Positions 44,749-55,442 of a stretch of 64,000 nt of DNA are shown here, one piece after another. The translations under genes were made by a program, and so were the position numbers. A model generated the notes under the pieces. The model ran no database searches, was not told where the DNA came from, and worked only from the letters and a program-made list of their open reading frames with translations. The number at the start of each line of letters is the position of its first letter. Within the stretch, counting starts at the first letter, position 1. Location of the stretch: positions 2,153,001 to 2,217,000 of the forward strand of contig CP071495.1 in the NCBI GenBank assembly GCA_017354895.1, in the 5' to 3' direction. This DNA is from Podospora comata (taxonomy: Eukaryota; Ascomycota; Sordariomycetes; Sordariales; Podosporaceae).

Positions 44749-45834
44749 CTACATTCCCTTCTGCTCTCCCCCAGCAAGCCTCCCCAACCTCTTCTCCCTC
44801 CACCACCACGCATCCAGCATCGCAACTCCTGGGCCCCCCATCACACCAGCCAAAGCAACAACCGCCAAACCTCCAATCAACTCCCCCAACCCAACCGCCC
44901 CCGCAGCCCACACATCAACCATCAACCCCAAACTCCAAACCAACAAGCCCCCAAACGAACAGAGAAAATCATACTGCAAAAGCCCCCTCGTGCTCATCAC
45001 AAACTCCCTCTTCGCCATGGTCACCGGCACAAAAACCTCCCAGAGGGAGAATCCGCTGTGGAGTATCACGTACCACCAAACCACCATGCTGATCCCCGCA
45101 ACAACCAAACTCAACGCCCCCTTCCCAACCAACTTACTCCCCTTTGCCCATCCTGTTGGGATTGTTTTGGCAAGAATGGTATTTGCGAGGCCGATCCAAA
45201 GAGGGGCGGGCTGCCATAGCCAGGTGTAGTAGTGTCTTTGGTCGAGACTGTGGGGGAAGAACATGTGGTATACCCAGGCGTAATGCAGCGCCACTAGAAG
45301 GGGTAGCAGAAAGGGGATGTATTCCTCTTTTAGGAGCCTTTTTCGGGGGTCGAGGGCGAGGATGCTGGTGCTGGGGGAGAATGTGAAGTGCAGCCAGCAG
45401 TACAGCGGGGCAAGGACACCGAGGCCGAGGATCTGGGCGGCGAAGTTCCATGCTGTGGCTAGGTAGGCTGCTGTGTAGGCGTTGCCGTCGCGGAACGACT
45501 CTAGCAGTAAAACGAGGTAGACTGGCCCGAGGTCGACGAGGAAGAAGAGCATTTGGTGCCAGGCTAGGGGGTCTATGGATAGGGTGCTGGGCGCGAAGAT
45601 TACGCTTATGGGGCGGAACAAGTCGTTGGCGGGTTTCCAGGGGAAGATACCAGCCAGAACTGGGACTGGGCCGGAGGGGTGGGGGATGAACCCCTTTTCC
45701 AAAATGGGCGGGACGAGCTCGACGAGGGTGTCGCGGTCGAATCTCTTGTTGCAAAAGTAGGAGAGGTAGAGGAGGGGCAGGGCGAGGACGCCGCGGCCTA
45801 GGCGGGAGGAGAGGAGGAGGGTGAGGGTGCCCAT
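44749..45834 (-). CDS. Multipass membrane protein of unknown function
   Basis: An intronless 361-aa frame starts at the ATG at 45834. Hydropathy by eye suggests about eight membrane segments, including LALPLLYLSYF, MLFFLVDLGPVYLVLLL, FAAQILGLGVLAPLYCWL, YIPFLLPLLVALHYAW, ALSLVVAGISMVVWWYVI and LIGGLAVVALAGVMGG. Charged loops carry PHPSGPVPVLAGIFPW and HSLDQRHYYTWLW. No catalytic motif or transporter signature was recognised. The size and character resemble fungal integral membrane proteins found next to secondary-metabolite genes, but no such cluster is present here. Confidence 0.65.
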   Translation of the reverse strand: MGTLTLLLSSRLGRGVLALPLLYLSYFCNKRFDRDTLVELVPPILEKGFIPHPSGPVPVLAGIFPWKPANDLFRPISVIFAPSTLSIDPLAWHQMLFFLVDLGPVYLVLLLESFRDGNAYTAAYLATAWNFAAQILGLGVLAPLYCWLHFTFSPSTSILALDPRKRLLKEEYIPFLLPLLVALHYAWVYHMFFPHSLDQRHYYTWLWQPAPLWIGLANTILAKTIPTGWAKGSKLVGKGALSLVVAGISMVVWWYVILHSGFSLWEVFVPVTMAKREFVMSTRGLLQYDFLCSFGGLLVWSLGLMVDVWAAGAVGLGELIGGLAVVALAGVMGGPGVAMLDAWWWREKRLGRLAGGEQKGM

Positions 45835-46335
45835 TTTGAATATTGGTTGTGAGGGTTGGTAGAGAAGGGGATAATGGGAGAGTGGTGGAGGGGTGGGCGG
45901 TGTTCATATGTTGGTCGTAGTGATGGTGGGGGACACAAATGGTTTTTGAAGGTTGGGGATGTTGGGCTGTTTGCCAACTGCATAATCGCTAAAAGCAACC
46001 CTTTTTATAGGCTGGGTTACCGGGACAGTGGACCGGAACACCTAGATAGGAATCAACTTATCAGGCTGTGAACATGGCGGCATTCGGAGGTTGCAATGAA
46101 TGCCGACTTTCAACGGGGGAGATGTTGTCTCCGCCCAACCGTTCGAGGAAGGAGATCAAATAAGGAAAGCCAGTTTCCTGGTACCCAGCTGGGCTTACTG
46201 ATGCCTCATGCAGGATACATATCTAACCGCTGATGTGATAAGCTTCGAGCAGCTAAAACGCCGTCTCATGCTAATGCTATGTTGCTGTCCCAGAAATCAA
46301 AAACCCAACTCCAACGCCACCTAGTCCAGGGAACC
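45835..46335. other. Intergenic region
   Basis: This 501-bp region lies between the membrane protein's promoter and the 3' end of the OPT transporter gene. No gene was seen. Confidence 0.4.
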
Positions 46336-48684
46336 CTACAGATGAGGAACCCCAGCGCTCTGCATGATCAGATTCACGATGCTCAAAAACCCTTCTCCCA
46401 GAATGAAACCCTACGTAATCACAGTCAGCATCTTTCATCACACCCACACCTCATCCAAGATGCAGAGAAACTCACAGAAGCCAACACAATCAACGGTGTA
46501 TCCTGCCATCCCTTGTACGACCTCCACCACCAGCTCAACAACCCACCGATTGTCCTCGCCAGTGTAAACGACGGCACATTGTACATCCCCACAGCAACCG
46601 CAATCCCACCTGGAACCAGCGCCTGCAGTCGTTTGGTTCGAGTCATCGAGGTGCGAGCCGCTGTCGTGACGGCAAACAACAAAGCTGCACCCACAGCCCA
46701 CTCCTTCGCCATCGGAGGCAGTCCCTCACCCGTCACCAGCCTGGCAGTAAAGATCCAGACGTAGCCAGTAGGCACTTGGAACAAGTCTCCTGGGATAGTG
46801 TACACTGAAGTGTAGAGCTGGTAGATGAACGCGCTTGCCACAGCTCCGGCAGTAGCACCGATGACTTGTCCCCAGAACTGAGCCTTGGGGGCTGCTCCGA
46901 GTAAATGGCCGGTCTTGAGATCCTGCATCAGATCGCCGGCCTGAAGAGCGCCCTGTATTGCATGTTAGTTAGATCCAAAGAATGTGTGAGCATCAACATA
47001 CCGCCTCAGACACAGCTCCAGCAACCAAATTGATCAGGACACTCGACTTGTTCGACTGCGGAATGATGAACGCAAAGAACAGCTGAGCAAGCTTGCTAAT
47101 CCCCGAAACCGGGTTCAAGTCCGTCTCACCAAGAGCCCTCACTCCCATGATACTCAGCACCAGCGCCATAAACACCGCCGTAATAGTAGCATAAAGCGGC
47201 ACCAAGTCTCCAAAAACATAGTGAATGCACCCAACGCAAAAGATGATCGAGGCAGCAAGCCCAATGCTCACCACCTTGTTGCTGATCTGCTGGTCAGGAG
47301 GCGCATCATCATGTTCCTTCTCCTCCTCAGTCTCAGCAAGCAACGGGCCTCCATCTTCCGACTCGGAAGAAGAGTCGGTCCTAAGCAGAGAGGCATACCC
47401 CTGGCGTCCTCCCGGCAGCAAATTCCTGACGCTCTTTGGCAACACCCCCTTCATCCAAGGCCAGTACAACCTCACCGACCTGAAAGCCAAATACCCCAAG
47501 CTCACCACGGAGTCAGCAAGCATAATAGCCAACGAAACCCAAACGATCCACCCCTTACTCCCATGCTCCCAATCCGACACCGGCCCCGGAGCCCATCCCT
47601 TGTTCTTTGCCAGCGGTGACAAAACCCCCCATCCCACCACCGCACCAAGAAGCATATGCAACGTCGTCGCTGGACCCATGATAATTCCCTGTCCCACATA
47701 CGCCAAACTCGGGTTGAGTGTCCAAAGCCACGTGCTCGCCGCGACACTTCCAAAGATGGGAATGTTCCTCAACACAGGCAAAAAATACGTCGCAAAAGTC
47801 GAGATGCCAGAAAGCAAAAAGCATACAATCAACAGTCTCACATTCCTCTTCCACTCCTCGGATTTCTTGTTATCCTCCTCCTCCCCATCCCTCACCTCCT
47901 CCCCCTCATAAGAACTCTCATCATCCCCAACCAAACTCGCAAACCCATGCGGGTTTTTCCTCTCCACGCCCGCCCCCTCCACCCCCTTCGTCTGCCCATG
48001 CAGCACACTGATCAAAACCGCCGTGCTAAACCCACTCGGAAACTTCAGCTGCTCCCTAATCAGCACCTGCCTCCTCAACGGCACCGCAAAAACAACCCCA
48101 AAAAAACACAACCCCACCCCCCAAACACACCCCCTCCACAACCCCATCCTCACCGGCCCCATTTCTTCTTCCCTGAGCAAATACTCCATCGCAGGAACAA
48201 CACCAACAAACCCACACCCCAAAGGCATGATCGCCATGCTCCCCGCCACAGTCTGAACAAGCACGTTTTCCACCGGACTGAACGGCAGGTCCCCTAATCG
48301 ATCCCTCAACAACCTAAAGATCCCGAAACCGAGGAGGGAGGCGGGCATGGTCATTGTTGATACCCAGCCTGTCTGCAGGCCAAAGTACATGTTGCTGAAG
48401 CAGATTATCAGACCGACGAGGAGGCCCACCGCCAGCGCGCGGGGGGTGAAATGGCTGCCTCGAATGATTTTTCGTTTTCGAGGCGAAGGGGAGGGGGAAG
48501 GGGTCAAAAGGGGGGAGGTATCGTTCGGGTCGTCATGAACCACCGCTGGGATCGCCAGGCCGGACGCTGCCGAAGAAGAAGAAGGAGAAGAAGAAGAAAA
48601 AGAGGAGGAGAAGGGGGTGAGTGATGAGGACCGTTTGCGCACCCCTCCCCCATCATCGACAGGAGTGGTTATTGAGCCTGCCAT
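46336..48684 (-). CDS. OPT-family oligopeptide/metal-chelate transporter
   Basis: Exons 48684-47002, 46952-46476 and 46410-46336 give 744 aa, with introns of 49 and 65 nt. The last 25-codon exon supplies the typical end GFILGEGFLSIVNLI. The protein has about 14-16 membrane segments. OPT hallmarks include FSNMYFGLQTGWVSTMTMPA near the N-terminus, QVIGATAGAVASAFIYQLY, and WLPGGIAVAVGMYN-like ALVPGGIAVAVGMYNVPSFTLARTIGG. Family members carry oligopeptides, glutathione or metal-chelates with protons; the substrate is not predictable here. The Ser-rich N-terminus (~80 residues) is cytosolic. The ATG at 48684 is chosen because sequence further upstream is a microsatellite. Confidence 0.9.
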
Positions 48685-48817
48685 TTTTGGCGTGATGAAA
48701 ATCAAATGATGAGATGAAAGGGGATGAAGAACAGATGTGAGGCCTACATCAAGACTGCCTGGCGGATTAATGATAAACAATGATGAAGATGATGCTAAAT
48801 AATGAAATGTTTTGAGC

Positions 48818-48864
48818 GAGAGAGAGAGAGAGAGAGAGAGAGAGTGTGTGTGTGTGTGTGTGTG
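48818..48864. repeat. (GA)n(TG)n compound microsatellite
   Basis: About 13 GA units run directly into about 10 TG units. It lies 134-180 bp upstream of the OPT start codon, probably in its 5' UTR or promoter. Confidence 0.95.
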
Positions 48865-49216
48865 AAACAATCAATTGATAACACAACACACACCCGCTGA
48901 GGCACGCCACCGCTTAGTGACCAATAGGCCGCTAACCCCATTAGGAGCGGGTAAAATGCACACCCGCTAACCAATTGCAGCGTGACCACTAACACTAACA
49001 CGCACACCAATCCCAGTGCTGCCTGACGTGTTCACCAGCTAGTTACGGAGTAGTGCAACTGATGAATAAATAAAATCATGGGCAGGTTCGGGTTCTTCTC
49101 GAGATTGACTGACATGTTCAAGCAGGACTCGCAGTCACACTCTCCCCCCCCCCAAGAATAATTGACACCGGTCATATCCGTACCTCAAAGGCAAAGTAAT
49201 AGCCATTTTAAACATC

Positions 49217-49340
49217 TTTAAAGGTCTCTTGACTGTCTTTTAAAGGCCTGTCAACTCTCTTTTAAGGTCTTATAGTTCTTTGCAAGGACTATGGACTTAT
49301 GTTTAAAGGCCTATTAACTGTCTTTAGAGGCATACCTTAC
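49217..49340. repeat. Degenerate ~21-bp tandem repeat, 6 units
   Basis: Cores AAGGTC, AAGGCC, AAGGTC, AAGGAC, AAGGCC and GAGGCA occur at 49221, 49243, 49264, 49284, 49306 and about 49327, a 20-22-bp period. The best units read TTTAAAGGCCTGTCAACT. The same consensus occurs at 33371-33454 and more weakly at 13929-14021. Confidence 0.75.
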
Positions 49341-49622
49341 CACATGATAACAGGTTTAACCAGACTTTAGCGGGGAACAATCACAATCAAGCACCACTTT
49401 TATCACCATATGCCTCACTCACTCAAAAGCACCAAACAAGAAAACATAAATCTGCTCCCTACCCATTGCTTTCTCAACGCCCTATCCCCCCAACGCCCCC
49501 CCTTATCTCTTTCCTAATACATAAATTATCACAATAAACCAAAGCCAAGCAAAAATATCACCATCAACTCAATACGCTGTTCACCCCCCTATTCACACGC
49601 TAGCTTCCACCCCCTACACACT

Positions 49623-52600
49623 CTACTCGGTAGTATCCATCTTTTCCCCCTCCCCCTCCCCCTCCCCCTCCCCCTCCGTAACCCCCACCAATTTCTCCTC
49701 CTTCACCCTCCTCGCCTCGGCCCTCCTCTCCTCCTTCCAGGCCTCAATCCTCTCCTTCAGCTCCGTATGCGGCACCACATCCTCGATACTCATCGGCTGC
49801 CTCGTGTACGGATCCTTCGGATCGCTCAACAAATGCTGCACGATCGTGCTCCGGTCCACCACGTGCCTCGACGGCAACCAAACCGGATCATCCATCAGAC
49901 TCCCCATGATCGGGTCCTCAAACTCGGCCGGCGCGTCGTCAAAGTCAATCTCGGCCTGCTCCAATATCTCCTTGGCCTTTCTGAACTTCTCACACAGCCT
50001 CTCCCACGCCTGGACCTCGTGCTCATCTTTCAGATGCTTCCCCCTAAGGATCTGGGCAGTCTGCCTCATTGTCGAGTCGCGGTAGGAGCGGCCATCTCCC
50101 GCGACCGCCTCGACAAAGGCGGGGGAGGAGCCGAGGTTGAGGTAAATGTCCGCAATTTCGGGCAGCAGGGTTTTGGGCGAAAAGTGGTACTTCTCGGGAT
50201 TGTCGACGCGCAAGTTCTTGGACTTGGGACCCGTCAACATGTCGAGGTTGTAGTCCAGCATGCCCGCCAGACGCTGGACGATCTCTGGCATCGTGAACGC
50301 TTCGCTCAGAGTCTTGGTAAACAGCCTCATCATGCCGACTGTCTCATTGGCAAGCTGCATGAACGACGTGGCCCTGTTCTCGGCCTCACGCAGCTCCTCC
50401 TCCAACCTCTCCCGGTCCTGCTGCGACAGGTTTGGATTCTTCAAATCGAGCTGAAACTGGTGGATTTTGGGGAACTTCCCCAAGCCCTCATCAAGAACAT
50501 ACGTAGCGTCGTTCATCAAAAGGTTGACAAAGCGTACGAAGAACGACCGGTTAGACCTACCACTGGTCAGTATGACGATCAGCCTCGACCGAAAGAGAGG
50601 AAAACTCACTTGCTAGACTGCACCAGCTGCTGTCTGTAATGGTCGTTGACCCACACACACTTGATGATCTGAAAGATCTCGTACCGAATGTTGAACTTGT
50701 CGTAGAACCCATTCTCGGTAAGCTCGCACTCAATGTAAAACTTCATAACCGCATGGAGCAGGTACTGGTTCGCAAACTTGGTGCTCGTCATCAGCTCGCC
50801 CAAGAACCCCTTGCTGAGATGATACCTAGGCCATGTCCCCTGGTACAAGAGCGTGATCAACGACGACTTCAAGTACGGGTTCTTGACGTACTCGGACGAC
50901 TCCAAAAAGGTGATGCAGAGCGCAATCAGCTCGTCCCCGACCGCATTGACAATAACCTGCGGCACCTCTCGGAAGACAAACTTGAAGTTGTCCACAACAT
51001 CCTGCAACGCGTACTCGGGAAGGCACTGGAATGCCTCGGGCTGGTTGGCTGGCAGCGGGAGCGTGAGCTGCTTCTCCGGCGTGTACTCCGTCCCGCTGGC
51101 AACGCGCAAAAGCCAGACCGTGACATAGCGCATAAACAGCAGCGACCGGGCCTGCATCTTTTGCTCCAGCGATACGCCAGAGATGCACATTCTAAGAGAC
51201 ATGGAGGCTTCCAATATGGCCGTATACCGTTTCAGAGCATCATCCAACCGCCGAAGCTCAAAAGGCCGGTTGATCACCTTGGGCCGCTCGGCCTCCATCA
51301 GGGCAATGTTCTTTTCGAAGTGCTTAATCTCCCTGTCCAGCGTCTTGAGCTTGGCATTGGTTGCCTCGCTTCCGTAGTGGTGAGCCGCGAGTGTCAAAAA
51401 GAACACCTCGGTGATGAAGTTGTTGTCGCCCTCCAGCTTGGTCGAGTAAAACTTGTCCGACTGGGCCTGGTCGGCATTGAGCTTGGTCTCGTCCTTGATA
51501 TCAATCCTTGGATTTCTCCGAAAGTAGTTGATATCGATGCGGCTGACTTTGGAGAATGTGCTGTCCATGAATGGCTCGCAGAGGTAGTCCAGAATGACGG
51601 TGACATTGATCATGAAGCCGTCCGAGGACACTTCCCTGGGATCATGCTGCATGGCTCTTCGTTTGTGGTTGACGTTCATGATGTAGGCGAACCAATCCAG
51701 GACCTTGTTCCGTGTCTGGTTGCTGGCGCGAATAAAGGCATTAATGATATCTCTGAGGTCAGCTTGGTGTGTGTTGAGGGTCATTTGCAAGGCGCTCTGA
51801 GACGTCGCGATATGTCTGGGGTCCATGGTGCGAGGCCCAGAAAAGTACACAGCAGCAACCTCTGGCTGCAGGGGCGATATCCTGAAAAAGGGGCCCAGAA
51901 GGGTGTTCTTCTCGATGCCCGGTGCCGATTGCGCCATCTGGAAGCACGGGTGAGCTGCCAGTTCATTCAGAAGCGGTGCATATCTGGCATATGTTTTCAG
52001 GGCCTAATAATGTCAGCGCAATCTTTTCAACCGTGCTCGTCTCGATTCACTTACATTAACATAAGGCTTGTAATCATCATTCATGGTCATCGTAGAGAGC
52101 TTGCTGCTGATATCAACCATGGCCTTGGTGAACAGCGGCGCAATGGTATCATCCTCATCAAATCGAGACACGGCCTCCCCGATGAAGTCCATACACAGCC
52201 CACTCTCGTTCTCAACCTCCTTCAAGAGATACGGAACGAGTGTGTCGTGCACGGGGCTCGATTCCCGACTTCACACCCACAAAAGTCAGCATACCAAACA
52301 AAAAGCTGACCCGTTGTTGACAGAAAATACCTGAACAGTTCCGGCATCGTCAACGAAAAGATGCAGTTGCTAAAGCACAATCGTCTCGCCTCCTTCAACA
52401 AGGCCTCCTTCTGGGGGGTTGGGTTCCTCAGCGCCTTAAGCGTCCGGACTACCCGCTTCCAGCAAGCCAGCAGGTACTCAAACAGTGGCTTGTCCTTTGG
52501 GTACTCCGTGGCCGCCTCCATGATGGCCTCCTCCAGCCGGTCCTGGGACAGCTTCAGAGGGGCCACCTCGTCTGTGAGGTCCTGGCTCAGGTTGGGCAAG

Positions 52601-53133
52601 AATGTCAACTTGTGGCCGTGGGCATCTTTTGTGCGTGCAGCATCCACCGTCATGCGGAAGATGGACCCCAGGATTCGGTCGGCATAGTCTTCGAAGGATT
52701 CCTGAGCTGGTGTCTGTTTCCGCGGTGGAGCTGGGGCTCCTGATGGTGAACCCTCCAGCTCCGAGGCCCGTCTTTTAGATCCCAGCTCTTCCCCGAGTAT
52801 GCTGTTGACGGCCTTGTCTTTTGGGGCGGTTGCGGAGGACGGCGAAGGGGTGATGTTGATTTGTGATCGGTCCGCGATGGGAACGATGGGGGCTGCCTTC
52901 TCAGGCACGGGTGTCCCACTGGTTGGTGAGCCACCGGTTGGTGATGTGGCCGATGGGCTGTTTGCACCCGAGCCAGCCGCGCTGCCGGGCCCACCGCCGA
53001 GCTTCTCGAGTCTTCGGCGACGGATTGCCTCCATGGTTTCTCGGTCGGGCGCATCAGGCAGTGTCGACGCCGGGGCTGGTGGCGGGGCCGGGGCCGGGGC
53101 CGCTGGCGGCTGCTGCTCTTCAGTAGGATCCAT
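49623..53133 (-). CDS. UFD2: Ubiquitin chain-elongation factor E4, UFD2 (U-box)
   Basis: Exons 53133-52331, 52268-52055, 52003-50610 and 50556-49623 join in phase to 1114 aa, with introns of 62, 51 and 53 nt. The N-terminal ~150 residues are Pro/Ala/Ser-rich. The long Ufd2P core follows, including QMAQSAPGIEKNTLLGPFF and RRAMQHDPREVSSDGFMINV. The C-terminal U-box contains FEDPIMGSLMDDPVWLPSRHVVDRSTI and PYTRQPM, the E2-binding fold. Ufd2 extends short ubiquitin chains on Cdc48-bound substrates for the proteasome. The last ~20 residues are an (EG)n repeat encoded by a CCCCCT-type tandem repeat near 49644-49677. Confidence 0.95.
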
Positions 53134-53897
53134 GGTGATGATTCGGCAGTCTTATTCGGCCGAGCGGGCGGTGCTGGAAAAGTCTAGGAATTGACAGCAG
53201 AAGCAGACAGATATAAAAAAAAAAAAAGACTCTTTAAGGAATGCAGAGAGAAGATTTAACGGCAGCCACCAACACACTAGAACTTTTTGCCTTGAAAGCC
53301 AAAAACCTTGGAAGTCGCCTGAAGCTCCAGAGTAAATATGGCGGGGTCGGAACTCAGCTCACGTTGGGGGGGTTGCGCTAACAGCTGGAGCCTAAAGACA
53401 GCCTGGACAAAGTATTCTTGGGACGAAAATGCCCTGTCATTGACTTGTGCCTGCCGCTGCTTGGGGCGCTGTGTGCGCTGGAAGCTCGCAGAAGACGCCT
53501 TTTCCGCCTTTGAAGAGAGAGCTGATGGTAGGCATTACTAATCTAGCCTTATCCTTATCTTATCGTTATCGTTGCGTAGAGGGCATCACCACTTCGACAT
53601 AGGTAGACTATAGCATGTTTCTTTCTTCTTTCTATTCTTCAAGCTTCATCCTCCTTCATTATTAGTTGCTCGTCTATTTTTGTTGTTTCTACATGAAGAG
53701 ACCTGCCCACAGAACATCTCTGAATAACCTCATTACGCATACCTAATTCATGATGCAACCCATTACGTCCATAGCGCCATATCAACGATAGTCATACAAC
53801 TCTCACACAGCTCATGACTGGGCAACATTGCCCTCCCGTCCATACCCAGCGCCAGAAGATATGCGGTACCCTTTGATCAACATTCAACATTGTATCT
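53134..53897. other. Intergenic region
   Basis: This 764-bp region holds the UFD2 promoter and the 3' UTR of the RING/TRAF gene. An A-run lies at about 53216-53227 and a TTATC-rich stretch at 53547-53575. One 67-codon ATG frame (53338) has no recognisable domain. Confidence 0.4.
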
Positions 53898-55442
53898 TCA
53901 CAGCCGGGGAGGTGGCTCTCCTCTCCCATCACTGTTCCGCCGGCTAGCTGTAGTCCGATATGGCAGTCCGCCCTCTGTTAACCTGACAGGGAAGTTGTTG
54001 TTGATATCGTTGGCGGATGACATTTGCGACATTGACGCCATTCCAGAATTGCCCATGCCGCTTCCTGACGAGCTCACTGCTCCGGCTCGCTGCTGGAGAT
54101 GGTTGTGTCTCTGCATGTTCATCAACCAGGTAGTGTGCATGTTCAGGACGCCCACCTTGCTGCCTAGTTCGACGAGCTGCTGGTTGAGTGGCATGATCTG
54201 CTGTAGCATACTCATGGACTGGTGCGCATCCAGCTCAACCACCTGCTTGGAAAGGTCCTCCATCCGGCTTTCCAGTCGCTCGAAGCGGGCAAGCATGTAG
54301 TCTTCGGGTGAGCCCCATGATCTATTCTCGCCTGCTCCCACGTTGGAAAGGTCTGGTCTCCATTCAATGTCGTAAAAGAAAGTGGAGGGATCGGGAGCGG
54401 AGAGGTCGATTGCGTCTGCTCCGTGGGACGTATTTGGTGCCTGGCGGGAGAGTTCTCGCCGACGAGCGCGTCGTTCCTGATGCTCTCGCCGCTCCATCTC
54501 CAAAGCCACCAAGCGATCGGTGAGGTTGTCGATTATCCGGCGGTCCTCGGCCCGTTGCTTGAGGAGCTCCCCAATAATCTCGTAGGGGCAGCCAGTCTCA
54601 TGTTCTTGAACCAGGTACCGTTTATCGTCGACCTTGCAGCCGGCAATGTGCCACTTGCACCGTACCTGCGTTTCCAGACAGTCTTCGGCGCAGTGCTTCT
54701 CCATGCGATGGAGAACGACGGTTGCTTCGCACGCCGAGCACTTTGTTGTTGCTCCGCTGCAGAGGAAGTCGTAGTGTGTGTTCAGATCCACCAGCGCCAC
54801 CCTCTCGTCACAGTATCGGCATGACACCTCGCGATGCATGCAGGTGCTGGCAGGTCCCTGGACGTGGCGGCGGGCAATTCTCTTCCTGCATCTGGCGTCG
54901 GGGCAGCGCACCATGGTGTGCTCGCAGCGGCGCTCATAATGGCTGTCGAGATGCTCCCGAGGGCAGATGTGATCGCAGCCCTTGTTAGGGCATTTGACTT
55001 TGAGGCGATCGAGTTGATCTTTGATGATCAGCGGTGGCCGATGATAGTCACGCGTCCTTGTGAGCGGCTGACGGTCGATGGGACATGTTGGCTGGATGTC
55101 AAGGGCTCGGTTGATGCACCAGGCGCAGAATGTGTGACCGCATGATGTGGTTATGGGTTCATGAAATGGTGTTTTGCACACTGGGCACAGAAGCGTCTCA
55201 TCTACTGCGTCGAGATACTCGAGGATCTGGTAGTCTATCTCGAGGAGCGCAGGGTCCTCTGGTGACGAAGGGACGACTGTGTGTGTGGTGGTGGTGGTGG
55301 TAGCAGCAGCCTCAGGCGAGGAGGCCTGCTCAGGCGCTGAATCTACCGGAGGTGGGGTTGCCGTCGCCAGAATGGACGCGATTCTCGAGGGCTCCGACTG
55401 AGGGGGAAGCAAGCCTTCCTCTGGGGTATTTGGTGGTGGCAT
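53898..55442 (-). CDS. RING finger / TRAF-type zinc-finger protein
   Basis: A 514-aa intronless frame starts at the ATG at 55442. After an acidic Ser/Thr-rich N-terminus, a C3HC4 RING domain (about residues 82-125) reads CPVCKTPFHEPITTSCGHTFCAWC...CPIDR. Several TRAF-type zinc fingers follow (KCPNKGCDHICPREHLDSHYERRC; VRCPDARCRKRI; VSCRYCDERVALVDLNTHYDFLC; KCSACEATVVLHRMEKHCAEDC) to about residue 270. A coiled-coil-like helix region (LLKQRAEDRRIIDNLTDRLVALEMERREHQERR) and a second helical stretch lie in the C-terminal half. By family it is probably an E3 ubiquitin ligase. The substrate is unknown. No MATH domain is seen. Confidence 0.88.
   Translation of the reverse strand: MPPPNTPEEGLLPPQSEPSRIASILATATPPPVDSAPEQASSPEAAATTTTTTHTVVPSSPEDPALLEIDYQILEYLDAVDETLLCPVCKTPFHEPITTSCGHTFCAWCINRALDIQPTCPIDRQPLTRTRDYHRPPLIIKDQLDRLKVKCPNKGCDHICPREHLDSHYERRCEHTMVRCPDARCRKRIARRHVQGPASTCMHREVSCRYCDERVALVDLNTHYDFLCSGATTKCSACEATVVLHRMEKHCAEDCLETQVRCKWHIAGCKVDDKRYLVQEHETGCPYEIIGELLKQRAEDRRIIDNLTDRLVALEMERREHQERRARRRELSRQAPNTSHGADAIDLSAPDPSTFFYDIEWRPDLSNVGAGENRSWGSPEDYMLARFERLESRMEDLSKQVVELDAHQSMSMLQQIMPLNQQLVELGSKVGVLNMHTTWLMNMQRHNHLQQRAGAVSSSGSGMGNSGMASMSQMSSANDINNNFPVRLTEGGLPYRTTASRRNSDGRGEPPPRL

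Larger units (their letters stand above)
48685..49622. promoter_or_regulatory. Intergenic region with microsatellite and ~21-bp repeats
   Basis: This 938-bp region holds the OPT promoter and leader and the 3' UTR of UFD2. It contains the (GA)n(TG)n microsatellite and six units of the dispersed ~21-bp repeat. No gene was seen. Confidence 0.5.

Noticed and set aside
41265-48684. Secondary-metabolite or immune gene cluster around the HET gene, membrane protein and OPT transporter
   Set aside because: No synthase, cyclase, P450 or NLR gene is present. Strands and spacing do not suggest a coordinated cluster.
50639-52309. A 556-codon open frame on the plus strand
   Set aside because: It is antisense to the UFD2 core, lacks an ATG-led known domain, and its His/Val/Leu-rich composition is that of a mirrored coding frame.
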